Positions 10,376 through 20,091 of a stretch of DNA of 64,000 bases are shown here, one piece after another. Every line of letters starts with the position of its first letter. The stretch's first letter is position 1. The notes under the pieces were generated by a model. It saw only the letters and a list, made by a program, of their open reading frames with translations. It was not told the DNA's origin and searched no databases. The translations under genes and the position numbers were made by a program. The stretch is from Bacteroides sp. (GTDB lineage Bacteria; Bacteroidota; Bacteroidia; Bacteroidales; Bacteroidaceae), in the NCBI GenBank assembly GCA_021202275.1, contig JAJQDI010000003.1, forward strand, positions 1-64,000. Reading direction: 5' to 3'.

Positions 10376-11464
10376 ATGTTATATCAGAGAAATGTAACCC
10401 TGATCCTTGACGACGGGAGCCGTTTTCACGGCAAGTCGTTTGGCTACGAAAAGCCTGTGGCGGGCGAAGTAGTTTTCAACACAGCTATGACCGGATATCC
10501 GGAGAGTCTCACGGACCCTTCCTACGCGGGACAGTTGATGGTATTGACTTTCCCTCTGGTGGGGAATTACGGGGTGCCTCCCGGTACGTTTGATAAGGAT
10601 GGCAACGCTACCTTCATGGAGAGTGAAAAGATCCATGTAGAGGCCATCATCGTGAGTGACTATTCTTACGAGCACAGTCACTGGAACGCTACGGAGAGCC
10701 TGGCCGACTGGCTCAAACGCGAACAGATACCGGGCATCACCGGGATTGATACACGTGAACTCACCAAGGTGCTCCGCGAACACGGGGTGATGATGGGAAA
10801 GATCGTCTTCGATGACGAACCGGACCACATTCCCGAAGCCGTTTACGAAGGAGTGAACTTTGTAGACAAGGTTTCCTGCAAAGAGGTGATCCGTTACAAC
10901 GCCGGAGAAGGTCGTAAGAAAGTGGTGCTGGTAGACTGTGGTGTGAAAACCAACATCGTTCGTTGCCTCACCCGCCGCGGGGTAGAGGTAATCCGGGTAC
11001 CGTGGAATTATGACTTCAATGCCCTGGAGTTTGACGGACTGTTTATCTCCAACGGTCCGGGCGATCCCGATACGTGCGACGCCGCGGTACAGAACATCCG
11101 CAAAGCAATGGAGAACCCCGCATTGCCTATCTTCGGTGTCTGTATGGGCAACCAGTTGCTGGCCAAAGCGGGAGGGGCGTCGATCTACAAACTCAAATAC
11201 GGACACCGCAGCCACAACCAGCCGGTGCGCATGGCAGGTACGCAGCGTTGCTTTGTGACCAGCCAGAACCACGGCTATGCGGTAGACAATGACTCCCTGC
11301 CTGCGGATTGGGAACCCTTGTTCCTCAATATGAACGATGGGTCGAACGAGGGCATACGCCACAAGCGCAATCCCTGGTTCTCTTCGCAGTTCCACCCGGA
11401 AGCGGCGAGCGGACCTACCGATACCGAGTTCTTGTTTGACGAATTTATAAAGCTGCTGAAATAA
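10376..11464 (+). CDS. carA: Carbamoyl-phosphate synthase small subunit
   Basis: The 362-residue protein has the CarA N-terminal domain (DDGSRFHGKSFG, FNTAMTGYPESLTDPSY) and a class I glutamine amidotransferase domain with nucleophile Cys256 (FGVCMGNQLLAKAGG) and the His/Glu pair in SSQFHPEAASGP. It hydrolyses glutamine and channels ammonia to CarB for carbamoyl phosphate, used in pyrimidine and arginine synthesis. The nucleophile elbow reads CMGNQ rather than the common CLGHQ. It precedes carB on the same strand with 491 nt of repeat-rich spacer, so tight co-transcription is not obvious. Confidence 0.96.
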   Translation: MLYQRNVTLILDDGSRFHGKSFGYEKPVAGEVVFNTAMTGYPESLTDPSYAGQLMVLTFPLVGNYGVPPGTFDKDGNATFMESEKIHVEAIIVSDYSYEHSHWNATESLADWLKREQIPGITGIDTRELTKVLREHGVMMGKIVFDDEPDHIPEAVYEGVNFVDKVSCKEVIRYNAGEGRKKVVLVDCGVKTNIVRCLTRRGVEVIRVPWNYDFNALEFDGLFISNGPGDPDTCDAAVQNIRKAMENPALPIFGVCMGNQLLAKAGGASIYKLKYGHRSHNQPVRMAGTQRCFVTSQNHGYAVDNDSLPADWEPLFLNMNDGSNEGIRHKRNPWFSSQFHPEAASGPTDTEFLFDEFIKLLK

Positions 11465-11860
11465 CAGCTTATCAAACCACCGTTTTTTTATTCCGAAACA
11501 TACATAGAACCCGAAGATGTATGGATATACGATTCAACATACCGGCTTCTGTGTCATCGGATAAAGCCATAGCGTTCTGTAACACATTTGACGTAATTGT
11601 ACCAAACATAGCCATAATTATCTGCAAACACCTGCAATGTGTTTGGCATAATTGTACGAAACGCAGCCACAATCATCTGCAACACGCCTGGCACAGGCGT
11701 ACCGTCGCCTTTGGTCTCGCAGCGTAAACGGAGTGGAGATGTAAGCCGACAACAGAGCAGGATCTGTCTGAGCGAAGCGAGTTTTTCCTGCGAGGAGGTG
11801 TAAATTATATGTTACACGATGTATTTTCAATCGTAAATCGTCAAATCGTAAATCCTTTTG
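11465..11860. repeat. carA-carB spacer: R3 copy, local tandem duplication and R1
   Basis: An R3 copy occupies about 11640-11810 (landmarks CAGGCGTACCGTCGCCTTTGG and GAGCGAAGCGAGTTTTTCC), inverse to the copy at 19808-19970. A degenerate tandem pair starts ATTGTACCAAACATAGCC (11596) and ATTGTACGAAACGCAGCC (11651), period 55 nt. R1 units follow at 11828-11854. No gene is seen. Confidence 0.6.
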
Positions 11861-11907
11861 CTTTTCTTTGCTTCGTTTCTTTGGCGGCCCAAAGAAATGA
11901 AGAGAAA
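11861..11907 (+). repeat. R4 leader hairpin upstream of carB
   Basis: TTTCTTTGG (11876-11884) pairs with CCAAAGAAA (11889-11897) around a four-base loop CGGC. It is followed by TGAAGAGAAA and lies about 50 nt upstream of the carB start. The same hairpin in the same orientation relative to the gene precedes four PUL genes. Confidence 0.7.
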
Positions 11908-11955
11908 ATAGCAAAGAGATGAAGAGAAAAAAACAAAAAAAGTAACATACCTGTC

Positions 11956-14900
11956 ATGAAGAAAGAAGAGATAAAGAAAGTATTGCTATTGGGTTCCGGT
12001 GCCCTGAAGATCGGTGAGGCCGGAGAGTTCGATTACTCCGGATCGCAGGCCCTCAAAACCCTGAAAGAGGAAGGCATCGAGACCATCCTGATCAATCCCA
12101 ATATCGCTACCGTACAGACCAGTGAAAGGGTAGCGGATCAGATCTACTTCCTGCCTGTGACTCCCTATTTTGTGGAGAAGGTCATCGCCAAAGAGCGTCC
12201 GCAGGGCATTCTGCTGGCTTTCGGCGGGCAGACCGCTCTCAACTGTGGGGTAGAGCTCTATCAGTCGGGCGTTTTGGAGAAATACCAGGTAGAGGTGCTG
12301 GGTACTCCCGTACAGGCCATTATCGATACGGAAGACCGCGAACTGTTTGTCCGCAAGCTGGACGAGATCGATGTAAAGACCATCAAAAGCGAAGCGGTAG
12401 AGAACATCGTAGATGCCCGCCGGGCTGCGAAAGAACTGGGCTATCCGGTGATCATCCGCGCGGCGTACGCGCTCGGTGGCCTGGGATCGGGATTCTGTGA
12501 CAACGAAGAAGAACTGGATCGCCTGGCCGAGAAAGCCTTCTCTTTCTCTCCGCAGGTGCTGGTGGAGAAGAGCCTCAAGGGCTGGAAAGAGGTAGAGTAT
12601 GAGGTGGTGCGCGACCGCTTCGACAACTGCATCACGGTGTGTAACATGGAGAACTTCGACCCGCTGGGTATCCATACCGGGGAGTCGATCGTGATTGCTC
12701 CTTCGCAGACACTGACCAACAGCGAATACCACAAGCTGCGCGAACTGGCCATCCGTATCATCCGTCACATCGGTATCGTAGGGGAGTGTAACGTGCAGTA
12801 TGCGTTCGATCCCGAGTCGGAAGACTACCGGGTGATCGAGGTGAATGCCCGTCTGAGCCGTTCGTCGGCCTTAGCCTCCAAGGCCACCGGCTATCCGCTG
12901 GCCTTTGTGGCTGCCAAGCTGGGACTGGGCTACGGACTGTTCGATCTGAAAAACTCGGTGACCAAGACCACTACGGCTTTCTTCGAACCCGCGCTGGACT
13001 ATGTTGTATGTAAGATCCCCCGCTGGGACCTGGGTAAGTTTCACGGGGTAGACCGCGAACTAGGATCCTCCATGAAGTCGGTGGGAGAGGTAATGGCCAT
13101 CGGTCGCACGTTTGAAGAGGCGATCCAGAAGGGACTGCGCATGATCGGGCAGGGGATGCACGGGTTTGTGGAGAACAAAGAACTGGTGATCGACGATATC
13201 GACAAAGCGTTGCGGGAGCCTACGGACAAGCGTGTCTTTGTGATCTCCAAAGCTTTCCAGGTGGGGTATATGGTGGATCAGATCCACGACCTGACGAAGA
13301 TCGACAAGTGGTTCCTGCAAAAACTGATGAATATCATTGAGACTTCGCGCACGCTGAAAGAGAAGGGTGCCGGAGGTACCGGTAAAGAGTTGCTGCGCAT
13401 GGCCAAGGTGCAGGGATTCTCCGATTTCCAGGTGGCCCGCGCGTGGGGCTGGGATCAGCAGATGGATTCCGACGAGGCGATCCTGAAGGTACGTGCCCTG
13501 CGTAAGCAGCAGGGCATCCTGCCGGTGGTGAAACAGATCGACACACTGGCTGCCGAGTATCCGGCACAGACCAACTACCTCTACCTGACCTATAGCGGTG
13601 TGGCCAATGACATTACGTACGAGAACGACGGTCGCTCCATCGTGGTGCTGGGGTCGGGTGCCTATCGCATCGGCTCGTCGGTGGAGTTTGACTGGTGCGG
13701 GGTGCAGGCCCTGAATACCATCCGCAAAGAGGGCTGGCGCAGTGTGATGATCAACTACAACCCGGAGACGGTGTCTACGGACTACGATATGTGCGACCGC
13801 CTCTATTTCGACGAACTCACGTTCGAGCGAGTGATGGATATCCTGGAACTGGAACAGCCGCACGGGGTGATTGTCTCTACGGGCGGACAGATCCCCAACA
13901 ACCTGGCCCTGCGCCTGGATCAGCAGAACGTACCCATCTTAGGTACCAGTGCCAAAAGTATTGATAATGCCGAAGACCGGGAGAAATTCTCTGCCATGCT
14001 GGATCGTATCGGTGTAGACCAGCCCCGCTGGCGCGAGCTGACTTCGATGGAAGATATCCACGAGTTCGTGGAGGAGGTCGGCTTCCCGGTATTGGTGCGT
14101 CCGAGTTATGTGCTCAGTGGCGCGGCGATGAACGTTTGCTCCAATCCGGAGGAGCTGGAACGCTTCTTGCAACTGGCGGCCAATGTCAGTAAGAAACATC
14201 CGGTGGTAGTGAGCCAGTTCATCGAGCATGCCAAGGAGGTGGAGATGGATGCGGTGGCGCGTGACGGAGAGATCGTTGCCTATGCCATCAGTGAGCACAT
14301 CGAATTTGCCGGGGTGCACTCGGGAGATGCTACGATCCAGTTCCCGCCGCAGAAACTCTATGTGGAGACAGTACGCCGCATCAAGCGCATCAGCCGGGAG
14401 ATCGCGAAGGAACTGAACATCTCCGGGCCGTTCAACATCCAGTTCCTGGCGCGGGACAACGACATCAAGGTGATCGAGTGCAACCTGCGTGCCTCCCGCT
14501 CGTTCCCGTTTGTGAGTAAGGTGTTGAAGATCAACTTTATCGAACTGGCTACCCAGGTGATGCTGGGACTTCCGGTAGGGAAACCTTCCAAGAACCTCTT
14601 TGAGCTGGACTATGTGGGGATCAAAGCCTCACAGTTCTCCTTCAACCGCTTGCAGAAGGCAGACCCTGTATTGGGGGTGGATATGGCTTCTACCGGTGAA
14701 GTAGGGTGTATCGGTATGGATACCTCTTGCGCGGTGCTCAAAGCGATGCTTTCTGTGGGCTACCGCATTCCGAAGAAGAACATCCTGCTCTCTACGGGCA
14801 CGCCCAAGCAGAAAGCGGATATGATGGACGCGGCCCGGCTGTTGGTAAAGAAGGGATATAAACTCTTTGCCACGGGAGGTACTCACAAAGCACTGGCAGA

Positions 14901-15177
14901 GAGTGGCATCGAGAGCACCCATGTCTACTGGCCCAGCGAAGAGGGAAGCCCTCAGGCGCTGGATATGATACGTGACAAGCAGATCGATATGGTGGTGAAT
15001 ATTCCCAAGAACCTGACGGCAGGCGAGTTGAGTAATGGCTACAAGATCCGCCGCGCAGCGATCGATCTGAATATTCCGCTCATCACCAATGCCCGTCTGG
15101 CAAGTGCCTTTATCCAGGCGTTCTGTACCATGGATATTGAGGATATTGCCATCAAGAGCTGGGAAGAGTATAAGTAG
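11956..15177 (+). CDS. carB: Carbamoyl-phosphate synthase large subunit
   Basis: The 1073-residue protein is full length for CarB. It starts with the ATP-grasp carboxyphosphate half (LLLGSGALKIGEAGEFDYSG), then an oligomerisation domain, and a second ATP-grasp carbamate half beginning near residue 555 (VVLGSGAYRIGSSVEFDWCG). The C-terminal MGS-like regulatory domain contains KLFATGGTHKALAESG. It makes carbamoyl phosphate from bicarbonate, ammonia from CarA and two ATP. The stop is TAG, followed by a short R1-like ATCTACGATTT and then a perfect inverted repeat. The ATG is preceded by an R1 plus R4 leader. Confidence 0.97.
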   Translation: MKKEEIKKVLLLGSGALKIGEAGEFDYSGSQALKTLKEEGIETILINPNIATVQTSERVADQIYFLPVTPYFVEKVIAKERPQGILLAFGGQTALNCGVELYQSGVLEKYQVEVLGTPVQAIIDTEDRELFVRKLDEIDVKTIKSEAVENIVDARRAAKELGYPVIIRAAYALGGLGSGFCDNEEELDRLAEKAFSFSPQVLVEKSLKGWKEVEYEVVRDRFDNCITVCNMENFDPLGIHTGESIVIAPSQTLTNSEYHKLRELAIRIIRHIGIVGECNVQYAFDPESEDYRVIEVNARLSRSSALASKATGYPLAFVAAKLGLGYGLFDLKNSVTKTTTAFFEPALDYVVCKIPRWDLGKFHGVDRELGSSMKSVGEVMAIGRTFEEAIQKGLRMIGQGMHGFVENKELVIDDIDKALREPTDKRVFVISKAFQVGYMVDQIHDLTKIDKWFLQKLMNIIETSRTLKEKGAGGTGKELLRMAKVQGFSDFQVARAWGWDQQMDSDEAILKVRALRKQQGILPVVKQIDTLAAEYPAQTNYLYLTYSGVANDITYENDGRSIVVLGSGAYRIGSSVEFDWCGVQALNTIRKEGWRSVMINYNPETVSTDYDMCDRLYFDELTFERVMDILELEQPHGVIVSTGGQIPNNLALRLDQQNVPILGTSAKSIDNAEDREKFSAMLDRIGVDQPRWRELTSMEDIHEFVEEVGFPVLVRPSYVLSGAAMNVCSNPEELERFLQLAANVSKKHPVVVSQFIEHAKEVEMDAVARDGEIVAYAISEHIEFAGVHSGDATIQFPPQKLYVETVRRIKRISREIAKELNISGPFNIQFLARDNDIKVIECNLRASRSFPFVSKVLKINFIELATQVMLGLPVGKPSKNLFELDYVGIKASQFSFNRLQKADPVLGVDMASTGEVGCIGMDTSCAVLKAMLSVGYRIPKKNILLSTGTPKQKADMMDAARLLVKKGYKLFATGGTHKALAESGIESTHVYWPSEEGSPQALDMIRDKQIDMVVNIPKNLTAGELSNGYKIRRAAIDLNIPLITNARLASAFIQAFCTMDIEDIAIKSWEEYK

Positions 15178-15188
15178 ATCTACGATTT

Positions 15189-15345
15189 TTTCAGACAGAA
15201 GAACAAAAGAACATATAAGAGTTTTGAATAATAAGTTTTAAGTGATAAGTTGTGATGTACTACTCATCATTCACCACCTGTGGGTAGATGTCATTTTATA
15301 CATTCTTATCTTTCTTCTTTTGTTCTTTTGTTCTTCTGTCTGAAA
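15189..15345. repeat. Perfect 25-bp inverted repeat flanking 107 nt
   Basis: The left arm 15189-15213 (starting TTTCAGACAGAAGAAC) and right arm 15321-15345 (ending TTCTTCTGTCTGAAA) are exact reverse complements. The interior is AT-rich, with no gene and no exact TAnnTTTG promoter. A related imperfect hairpin lies at 21447-21508. It could be a MITE-like element or, less likely, an invertible segment. The rest of the 15178-15490 spacer shows nothing else recognisable. Confidence 0.75.
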
Positions 15346-15490
15346 TAGTCTTCCGGCGATTAAAGAAATCCAAGAACTCCTAATCAATTCAAACGTATAC
15401 AACTATTTCCTATCTCCCACTGTTCCTATTGTCCTTTACCGAATTAGAGAGAAAGGAAATAAAAACAATCATCTAAAAAAGAATAGTATT

Positions 15491-16009
15491 ATGTTTGGAA
15501 AGAATGGAGAAATGAAAGGCAAAGAGTTCAAAGAGTTCTTTATCGACAATCTGAAAGATATCTACTGGGCAGAGAAAGAGTTGACCAAGGCCCTGCCTGA
15601 GATGCAGGAAGCCGCTACCAGTCCTCAGGCGGCCGCGGCGTTTGAAAAGCATACCCGGGAGACCGAAAGACATGTACAACTGGTGGAACAGGTGTTCCAG
15701 GCGTTGGGCGTAGATCCCGAAACAAAAAAATGTCCGGCCATGGAGGGTCTGGTGAAAGAGGCCAAAGAGATCATCAAAGATACCGACAAAGACAGCTTTA
15801 TCCGCGATGCCGGACTCATTCTGGCCGCGCAGAAGGTAGAGCATTACGAGATTGCTACCTACGGTACACTGCGCATCTTCTCCCGCTATCTGGGCGATCA
15901 GGAGGTGACTGCTCTGCTCGAGCAGATCCTCAGCAATGAAAAAGAGACCGATGTCTCCCTGACTGTGATCGCGGAAGACTTTATCAATGCGAAAGCAGCG
16001 GAAGAATAA
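15491..16009 (+). CDS. Ferritin-like DUF892 (YciF/YciE-type) protein
   Basis: The 172-residue, mostly helical protein matches the DUF892 family. It has FFIDNLKDIYWAEKEL near the N-terminus, ETERHVQLVEQVF in helix 2, AQKVEHYEIATYGTL in helix 3 and a late NEKETD. The Glu and His residues in these helices are in the right places for a di-iron four-helix bundle. Family members are linked to stress responses, but their reaction is not established. It stands alone between the carB-side inverted repeat and a convergent lipoprotein gene. Confidence 0.9.
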   Translation: MFGKNGEMKGKEFKEFFIDNLKDIYWAEKELTKALPEMQEAATSPQAAAAFEKHTRETERHVQLVEQVFQALGVDPETKKCPAMEGLVKEAKEIIKDTDKDSFIRDAGLILAAQKVEHYEIATYGTLRIFSRYLGDQEVTALLEQILSNEKETDVSLTVIAEDFINAKAAEE

Positions 16010-16193
16010 ACAGCACGCAGAAGTTTTTCTCAAGTAAAGAAACAGGCTGAAGGGGAATGAACTTTCACTACGCTCTGCGATTCCGGAGGGTAGGGATAAG
16101 GTGTGTTCTGTGTTCCTTGTGCCTGTTTCTTTATAACCCGGCAGGCTGTGGAATGGGCAGGTCAGGGATCTGCCTTCCGGGGATTATGAAGGG

Positions 16194-16931
16194 TCAATAC
16201 CGGATTTCCCGAAGGGTAACGGATTCAAGCTCTCCGTCTACATATTCGATCCTTTTTGTCCAGTTCCCTTTATCGTCAGACGCAACGTATTTATACGTAT
16301 ACACTTCCTCATTGTTGCCCACAAGCGTGGTTTGGGTAAGTTCCCTGGAATGTGTATCGAAAGTGGTTTTAAACCAATATCTCACTTTATTGTTTTCATC
16401 ATATGCTTTGTATTCTTTCAGGTTTCCTTTCCTGTCGAAGAATTGTTCGGTTCTGGAGGTTATATTTCCCTCTGAGTCTTTGACCACCTCTGTCTTTTTC
16501 TGATCCTCCAGTTCGATGTAAGTGGTTGTGATGGTTCCATCCGATAATTGGGTTTCCCATGTTTCCTGGGAAGAGGTTCTGTTTGTCAGGAGGCTGGTTT
16601 CTGACAGACTGTTGTATCTTTGATACGAACGGGTCTCCACCCGCTTTCCATTCTCAAACGTATGGGTGAGCGTGAAGTTCAGCTCACCTTCATAATTATA
16701 GACAGATAATTTCACCACATTTCCCTCTGTGTCGAACTCATAGGTCTGAACTTCTTCCAGGTCTTTTTCAATCACTTCCCCGAATCGCTCCACAGCGTCG
16801 TACGTTGTATATTTTACAAACGTGGGATTGCCCGAAATACCCATGAACTTTTTTCTTTTGATATCACCACTTCCGCAACCGGAAAGTACCCCGACCAGTA
16901 TCCAGGCCAACGCAAAATATGTCCTCTTCAT
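16194..16931 (-). CDS. Putative lipoprotein with repeated YD/MORN-like beta strands
   Basis: This 245-residue product begins with a lipoprotein signal (hydrophobic stretch, then LSGCGS with Cys19). The body is a run of short strands of the form YxFDxxGNVVKLxVY and FFDRKGNLKEYKAYDENNKVRYW. These resemble the antiparallel toxin-like YD or RHS-type strand repeats found in many Bacteroidetes surface proteins. No enzyme motif is visible, so function is unknown. It is transcribed toward the DUF892 gene and appears monocistronic. Location is probably outer membrane or periplasm. Confidence 0.75.
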   Translation of the reverse strand: MKRTYFALAWILVGVLSGCGSGDIKRKKFMGISGNPTFVKYTTYDAVERFGEVIEKDLEEVQTYEFDTEGNVVKLSVYNYEGELNFTLTHTFENGKRVETRSYQRYNSLSETSLLTNRTSSQETWETQLSDGTITTTYIELEDQKKTEVVKDSEGNITSRTEQFFDRKGNLKEYKAYDENNKVRYWFKTTFDTHSRELTQTTLVGNNEEVYTYKYVASDDKGNWTKRIEYVDGELESVTLREIRY

Positions 16932-17067
16932 AACTCATGTAATTTAAGAAAGTATGTATTCGTTGCGAAAATAGTATTATTTTCCAAATTCCCGGAATAG
17001 CCATTTTAATAAAGCCGATCTTATTCCATAAACTTCCGGATCAGAGAGGAGTTGTAGCGTAGTAGTA

Positions 17068-17102
17068 GAACAGCCGACAAAGATGTCTTCTATCGGCTGT
17101 TC
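17068..17102 (-). terminator. Hairpin after the last PUL gene
   Basis: GAACAGCCGA (17068-17077) and TCGGCTGTTC (17093-17102) form a 10-bp perfect stem with a 15-nt loop, about 100 nt beyond the stop of the glycosidase-like gene. There is no clear T-run, so it is a weak intrinsic terminator or an mRNA-end hairpin. Confidence 0.4.
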
Positions 17103-17202
17103 ATTATTATAAACTGTTGTGTATGCTCTTTTTCATTAAGAACTACTGCATATTCTTCTAATGTATTTATATAGATTCCAAGATGTTTTTTATTTCGAAG
17201 TT

Positions 17203-18141
17203 CTACATTTGTTCGAGGATCTCTTGTGCCCATCCGATGTATTCGGGGTTGTCTTGGAAGAGGTTGGCACTGAACAGCCGGATGCCTACCAGTCTGTTTT
17301 CGTTCACCAGCTCTACGTAGTAGCCGAGGAGTTTTTTAAACTCTGCTTCGGTGAGCCATCTGCCGCCGTCGTTGCCGGAGTGCAGGTAGAGTCCGGCGAT
17401 GACGTATTTGTCGGGGTGGTGTGCCAGGCTCAATTCGATGTGCTCTTCCATGGCTTCGATCTGTTCGGGACGGTTGCCCCATATGTCGACGATGACTCCG
17501 TTGATGTCGAAATCAAAATCGTGTTGTCCCTGGTTGCGGTGTGGGTAGTGAGGTACCTAGAGGTCGAGATCGGGGTTGACGCTCCGGGTAGCGGCGATGA
17601 TCTCCCGCCATTGGTCTTCGGTGCGGTAGCCTTCTTCGATCTCGTCGTAGAAGTCGTTGAGGTAGAGACCGATGATCTCGGGGTGCTCCAGAGAGAGACC
17701 GGCTACCCAGCGGGCGTGCTCCAAAGAGCCCTGGTGAGTCCATCCCCAGGCTACGCGGTTGATCTTGCCGAAGACGTAGTCGACCCCGGGGATCTGAAGG
17801 GATTTGTACATGTGTGATTGCTCCCAGGTCATCTGTCCGTTGTACTCGGGGTCGTTGGTCCATATCATGTTTACATCTAATGCTGTGGCCACAGCGGTAG
17901 CATCCAGCCCGGTGAGGTGATTCCACAGTCCGGTGAGCCTGGCATAGGGCCAGGGAGCGGGAGGCTGTTTGTCCGGATCGGGATCAGGAGCAGGTTTTGG
18001 GTCGGGAGCGGGTTCTTCCGTGTCCGGAGGCGTAGGTTCGGGTGTGGGATCGTCGGAAGAGGAACAGGAACACCAGGTGCACAGCAGAAAAGCGGCACAG
18101 AGTAAGAATGTGGGTAACGGGGAATGGGTTGTTTTCATCAT
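17203..18141 (-). pseudogene. Glycosidase-like TIM-barrel lipoprotein interrupted by in-frame TAG
   Basis: Two open frames in the same phase, 18141-17557 and on to 17203, read as one protein of about 312 residues broken by TAG at 17557-17559 (codon 195). The start MMKTTHSP leads to a signal with Cys-rich LLCTWCSCSSSDD and a Pro/Asp-rich linker (PDPKPAPDPDPDKQPP). A domain follows with GLYLNDFYDEIEEGYRTEDQW, then after the stop VPHYPHRN, VIVDIWGN, YVIAGLYLHSG and RLFSANLFQDNPEYIGWAQ. This resembles TIM-barrel hydrolase-like lipoproteins of PULs, but no GH family is certain. TGG to TAG would explain the stop (LDL-W-VPHY). It is either a recent nonsense mutation or an assembly error. Confidence 0.65.
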
Positions 18142-18533
18142 GGTTTGTTTTAGAGTGAAACAAGGGAAAATGGTATGATTTGCGATTTGACGAACCAACG
18201 GTAGACGAAGTCAATCGAAGATCGGCGTAGCCAACCAGGCGGTCAGCGAAGGGATTTACGATGTACGATTTTGAAATACAAATATCCTAATGGCATATAA
18301 ATGCCCCAACGCCAGCATCCACCTGTAGAGACGCACGGCGTGCGTCTCCGCGATGTACGTCCAATCCCATAGTTGGATGTTATCAGGTATACTTGTCTGT
18401 GGGGTGTATTGTTATTCGGGATGTATGCCCATTGAGGATGTATGTCCATTCGGGATGTAGAGACGCACGCCGTGCGTCTCTACAGGTAATCATTTACCGT
18501 CATGTATTTCATTTTCGGGCCATTGGTTTCTTT
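18142..18533. repeat. R1/CCAACGGT block and two R2 palindromes
   Basis: GATTTGCGATTTGACG then ACCAACGGTAGACGAAGTC and CGGCGTAGCCAACCAGGCGG (18178-18260) form an inverse copy of 7480-7583. R2 palindromes lie at 18323-18350 and 18456-18486 (core GAGACGCACGCCGTGCGTCTC). No gene is seen. Confidence 0.65.
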
Positions 18534-19727
18534 TCAGATTTTCAGTTTGATCCTGCATCGTTCGAGCAGGGCGGTTACTCCTATGCAGAGGAAGGCGAAG
18601 CAGAGGCATTTGAGAAGTCCTGCCGCTCCCTGGGTCATCCAGTCGGGCAGGGAGAGTCCTGCAATGCGCATCAGGCTGTAGAGTACGTAGGGCACGAGGT
18701 AGCAGGTGAGGGTGGCGGTGCCCGCAGGCTGTATGACTCGGAACCAGGAGGCTTTGCCTCTGGCTACGGCCCACCCGATGAGTCCGTAGGTGCCGATGGC
18801 GGCGGCGGTGCAATAGAATACCCAGGGTGGGGTGGCGCGGTTCTTGGAGATGATCCAGAACTCGTTGGAGAGAGCTCCGGCCAGGAGCAGCAGGGCTACG
18901 GTTCCGGCCAGGAAGAGCACTTTGTGGCGGGTGGCTGCCCGGGCGTATCTGACTACGATGAGGGAGAAGAGGATGCCGCCCAGGGTGAAGGCTACTTTGG
19001 CTCCGGTGCCTATCTGCAACAGGTTGAGGAAGGTGCTGACAATGCTCTCCCGGGGGATGAGCTGGCTGCTCCTGACCATGCAGAGTACGAGGAAGGCCAC
19101 CCAGATCAGGAAGATCCGGCGGAGGTTGCTGCGCACAAAGAGGTAGATGAAGGCGCAGACGAGGTAGGTCCACCCGATGGAGCCGAGGATGCCCCACCAG
19201 CGGGCCTGGAGGATGCCGCCCTGGGCGTCGCGGAAGATGTAGCCCAGGTAGAGGAGGAGCAGGATGCCGAGGATCTTCAGGGCAGTATATACGTGGCGCA
19301 CAGGCTTGTCTGTGCGGGGGTATACGTTCCAGATCATCAGGAAGGCGGCTATCATCGCGATCTTGAAAACAGAGGCGCTCAGCCCGGTTTCGGGAGAGAG
19401 GCCGTATTCGGTGTTGACCAGGAACACGCCCATGACCAGCAGGGCGAAGGTGCGGGTGAGGATGTGACTCACGGTGCTGAGCTCGGACAGCCCTTTGCTG
19501 TACCTGCGTTCGATGGCGAAGGGGATGGACATCCCTACCACGAAGAGAAAGCAGGGAAAGACCACGTCTGCCAGTCCCAGGAAGTCTTCGTTGCCCTTGG
19601 CATGTTGCATCCAGTGCGGAACGCCCCGGATGGTCCAGAAATCATTGACGAAGATCATCAGCAGCATGGTGGTGGCTCTGAGAATGTCAATGGATAGGTT
19701 TCGTTGGGAAAAATCTGTTTGATTCAT
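18534..19727 (-). CDS. DUF5009 / NagX-like membrane acyltransferase (second copy)
   Basis: The 397-residue polytopic protein begins RNLSIDILRATTMLLMIFVND and continues GLADVVFPCFLFVVGMSIPFAIERR. This is the N-terminal signature of the DUF5009/heparan-alpha-glucosaminide N-acetyltransferase-like (NagX) family. About ten hydrophobic segments follow. Members are inner-membrane proteins thought to move acyl groups onto amino sugars, though bacterial substrates are largely untested. It sits near the distal end of the PUL beside a GH20, and a second family member (41041-42168) opens the nag cluster. An R4 hairpin lies about 20 nt upstream of the ATG. Confidence 0.85.
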   Translation of the reverse strand: MNQTDFSQRNLSIDILRATTMLLMIFVNDFWTIRGVPHWMQHAKGNEDFLGLADVVFPCFLFVVGMSIPFAIERRYSKGLSELSTVSHILTRTFALLVMGVFLVNTEYGLSPETGLSASVFKIAMIAAFLMIWNVYPRTDKPVRHVYTALKILGILLLLYLGYIFRDAQGGILQARWWGILGSIGWTYLVCAFIYLFVRSNLRRIFLIWVAFLVLCMVRSSQLIPRESIVSTFLNLLQIGTGAKVAFTLGGILFSLIVVRYARAATRHKVLFLAGTVALLLLAGALSNEFWIISKNRATPPWVFYCTAAAIGTYGLIGWAVARGKASWFRVIQPAGTATLTCYLVPYVLYSLMRIAGLSLPDWMTQGAAGLLKCLCFAFLCIGVTALLERCRIKLKI

Positions 19728-19744
19728 ACTAGTATTTTTTATTT

Positions 19745-19784
19745 GTTCATTTCTTTGGCTGCAAAGAAACGAACCAAAGAAACA
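19745..19784 (-). repeat. R4 leader hairpin upstream of the NagX-like gene
   Basis: TTTCTTTG (19750-19757) and CAAAGAAA (19762-19769) pair around a GCTG loop, followed by CGAACCAAAGAAAC. The start codon of the minus-strand gene is 18 nt below. Confidence 0.7.
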
Positions 19785-20091
19785 GTGCCTGGTCTCTTTG
19801 CTACTGCGTTTGATGTAAGCCGACGAGCAGGAAAAACTCGTTTCGCTCAGATAGATCCTGCTCTGTTGCCGGCTTACATCTACACTCCGTTTACGCTACG
19901 AGACCAAAGGCGACGGTACGCCTGTTCCAGGCATGTTGCAGATGATTGTGACTGCGTTTGGTTTTGTTGGATTTTGTGTAATCATCCATCTGTAGAGACG
20001 CACGCCGTGCGTCTTGTGTGTTTGCATATAGGATTTGCCTATTGAAAACTCTCCACATTCCACTTACTACTTATAACTCAAAACTTAAAAC
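19785..20091. repeat. R3 copy and R2 palindrome
   Basis: R3 spans about 19808-19970 (GCAGGAAAAACTCGTTTCG, CTACGAGACCAAAGGCGACG, GCATGTTGCAGATGATTGTG), inverse to the carA-carB copy. R2 lies at 19990-20015 with a degenerate right arm. AACTTAAAACTCAC-type sequence abuts the following GH20 stop. No gene is seen. Confidence 0.6.
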
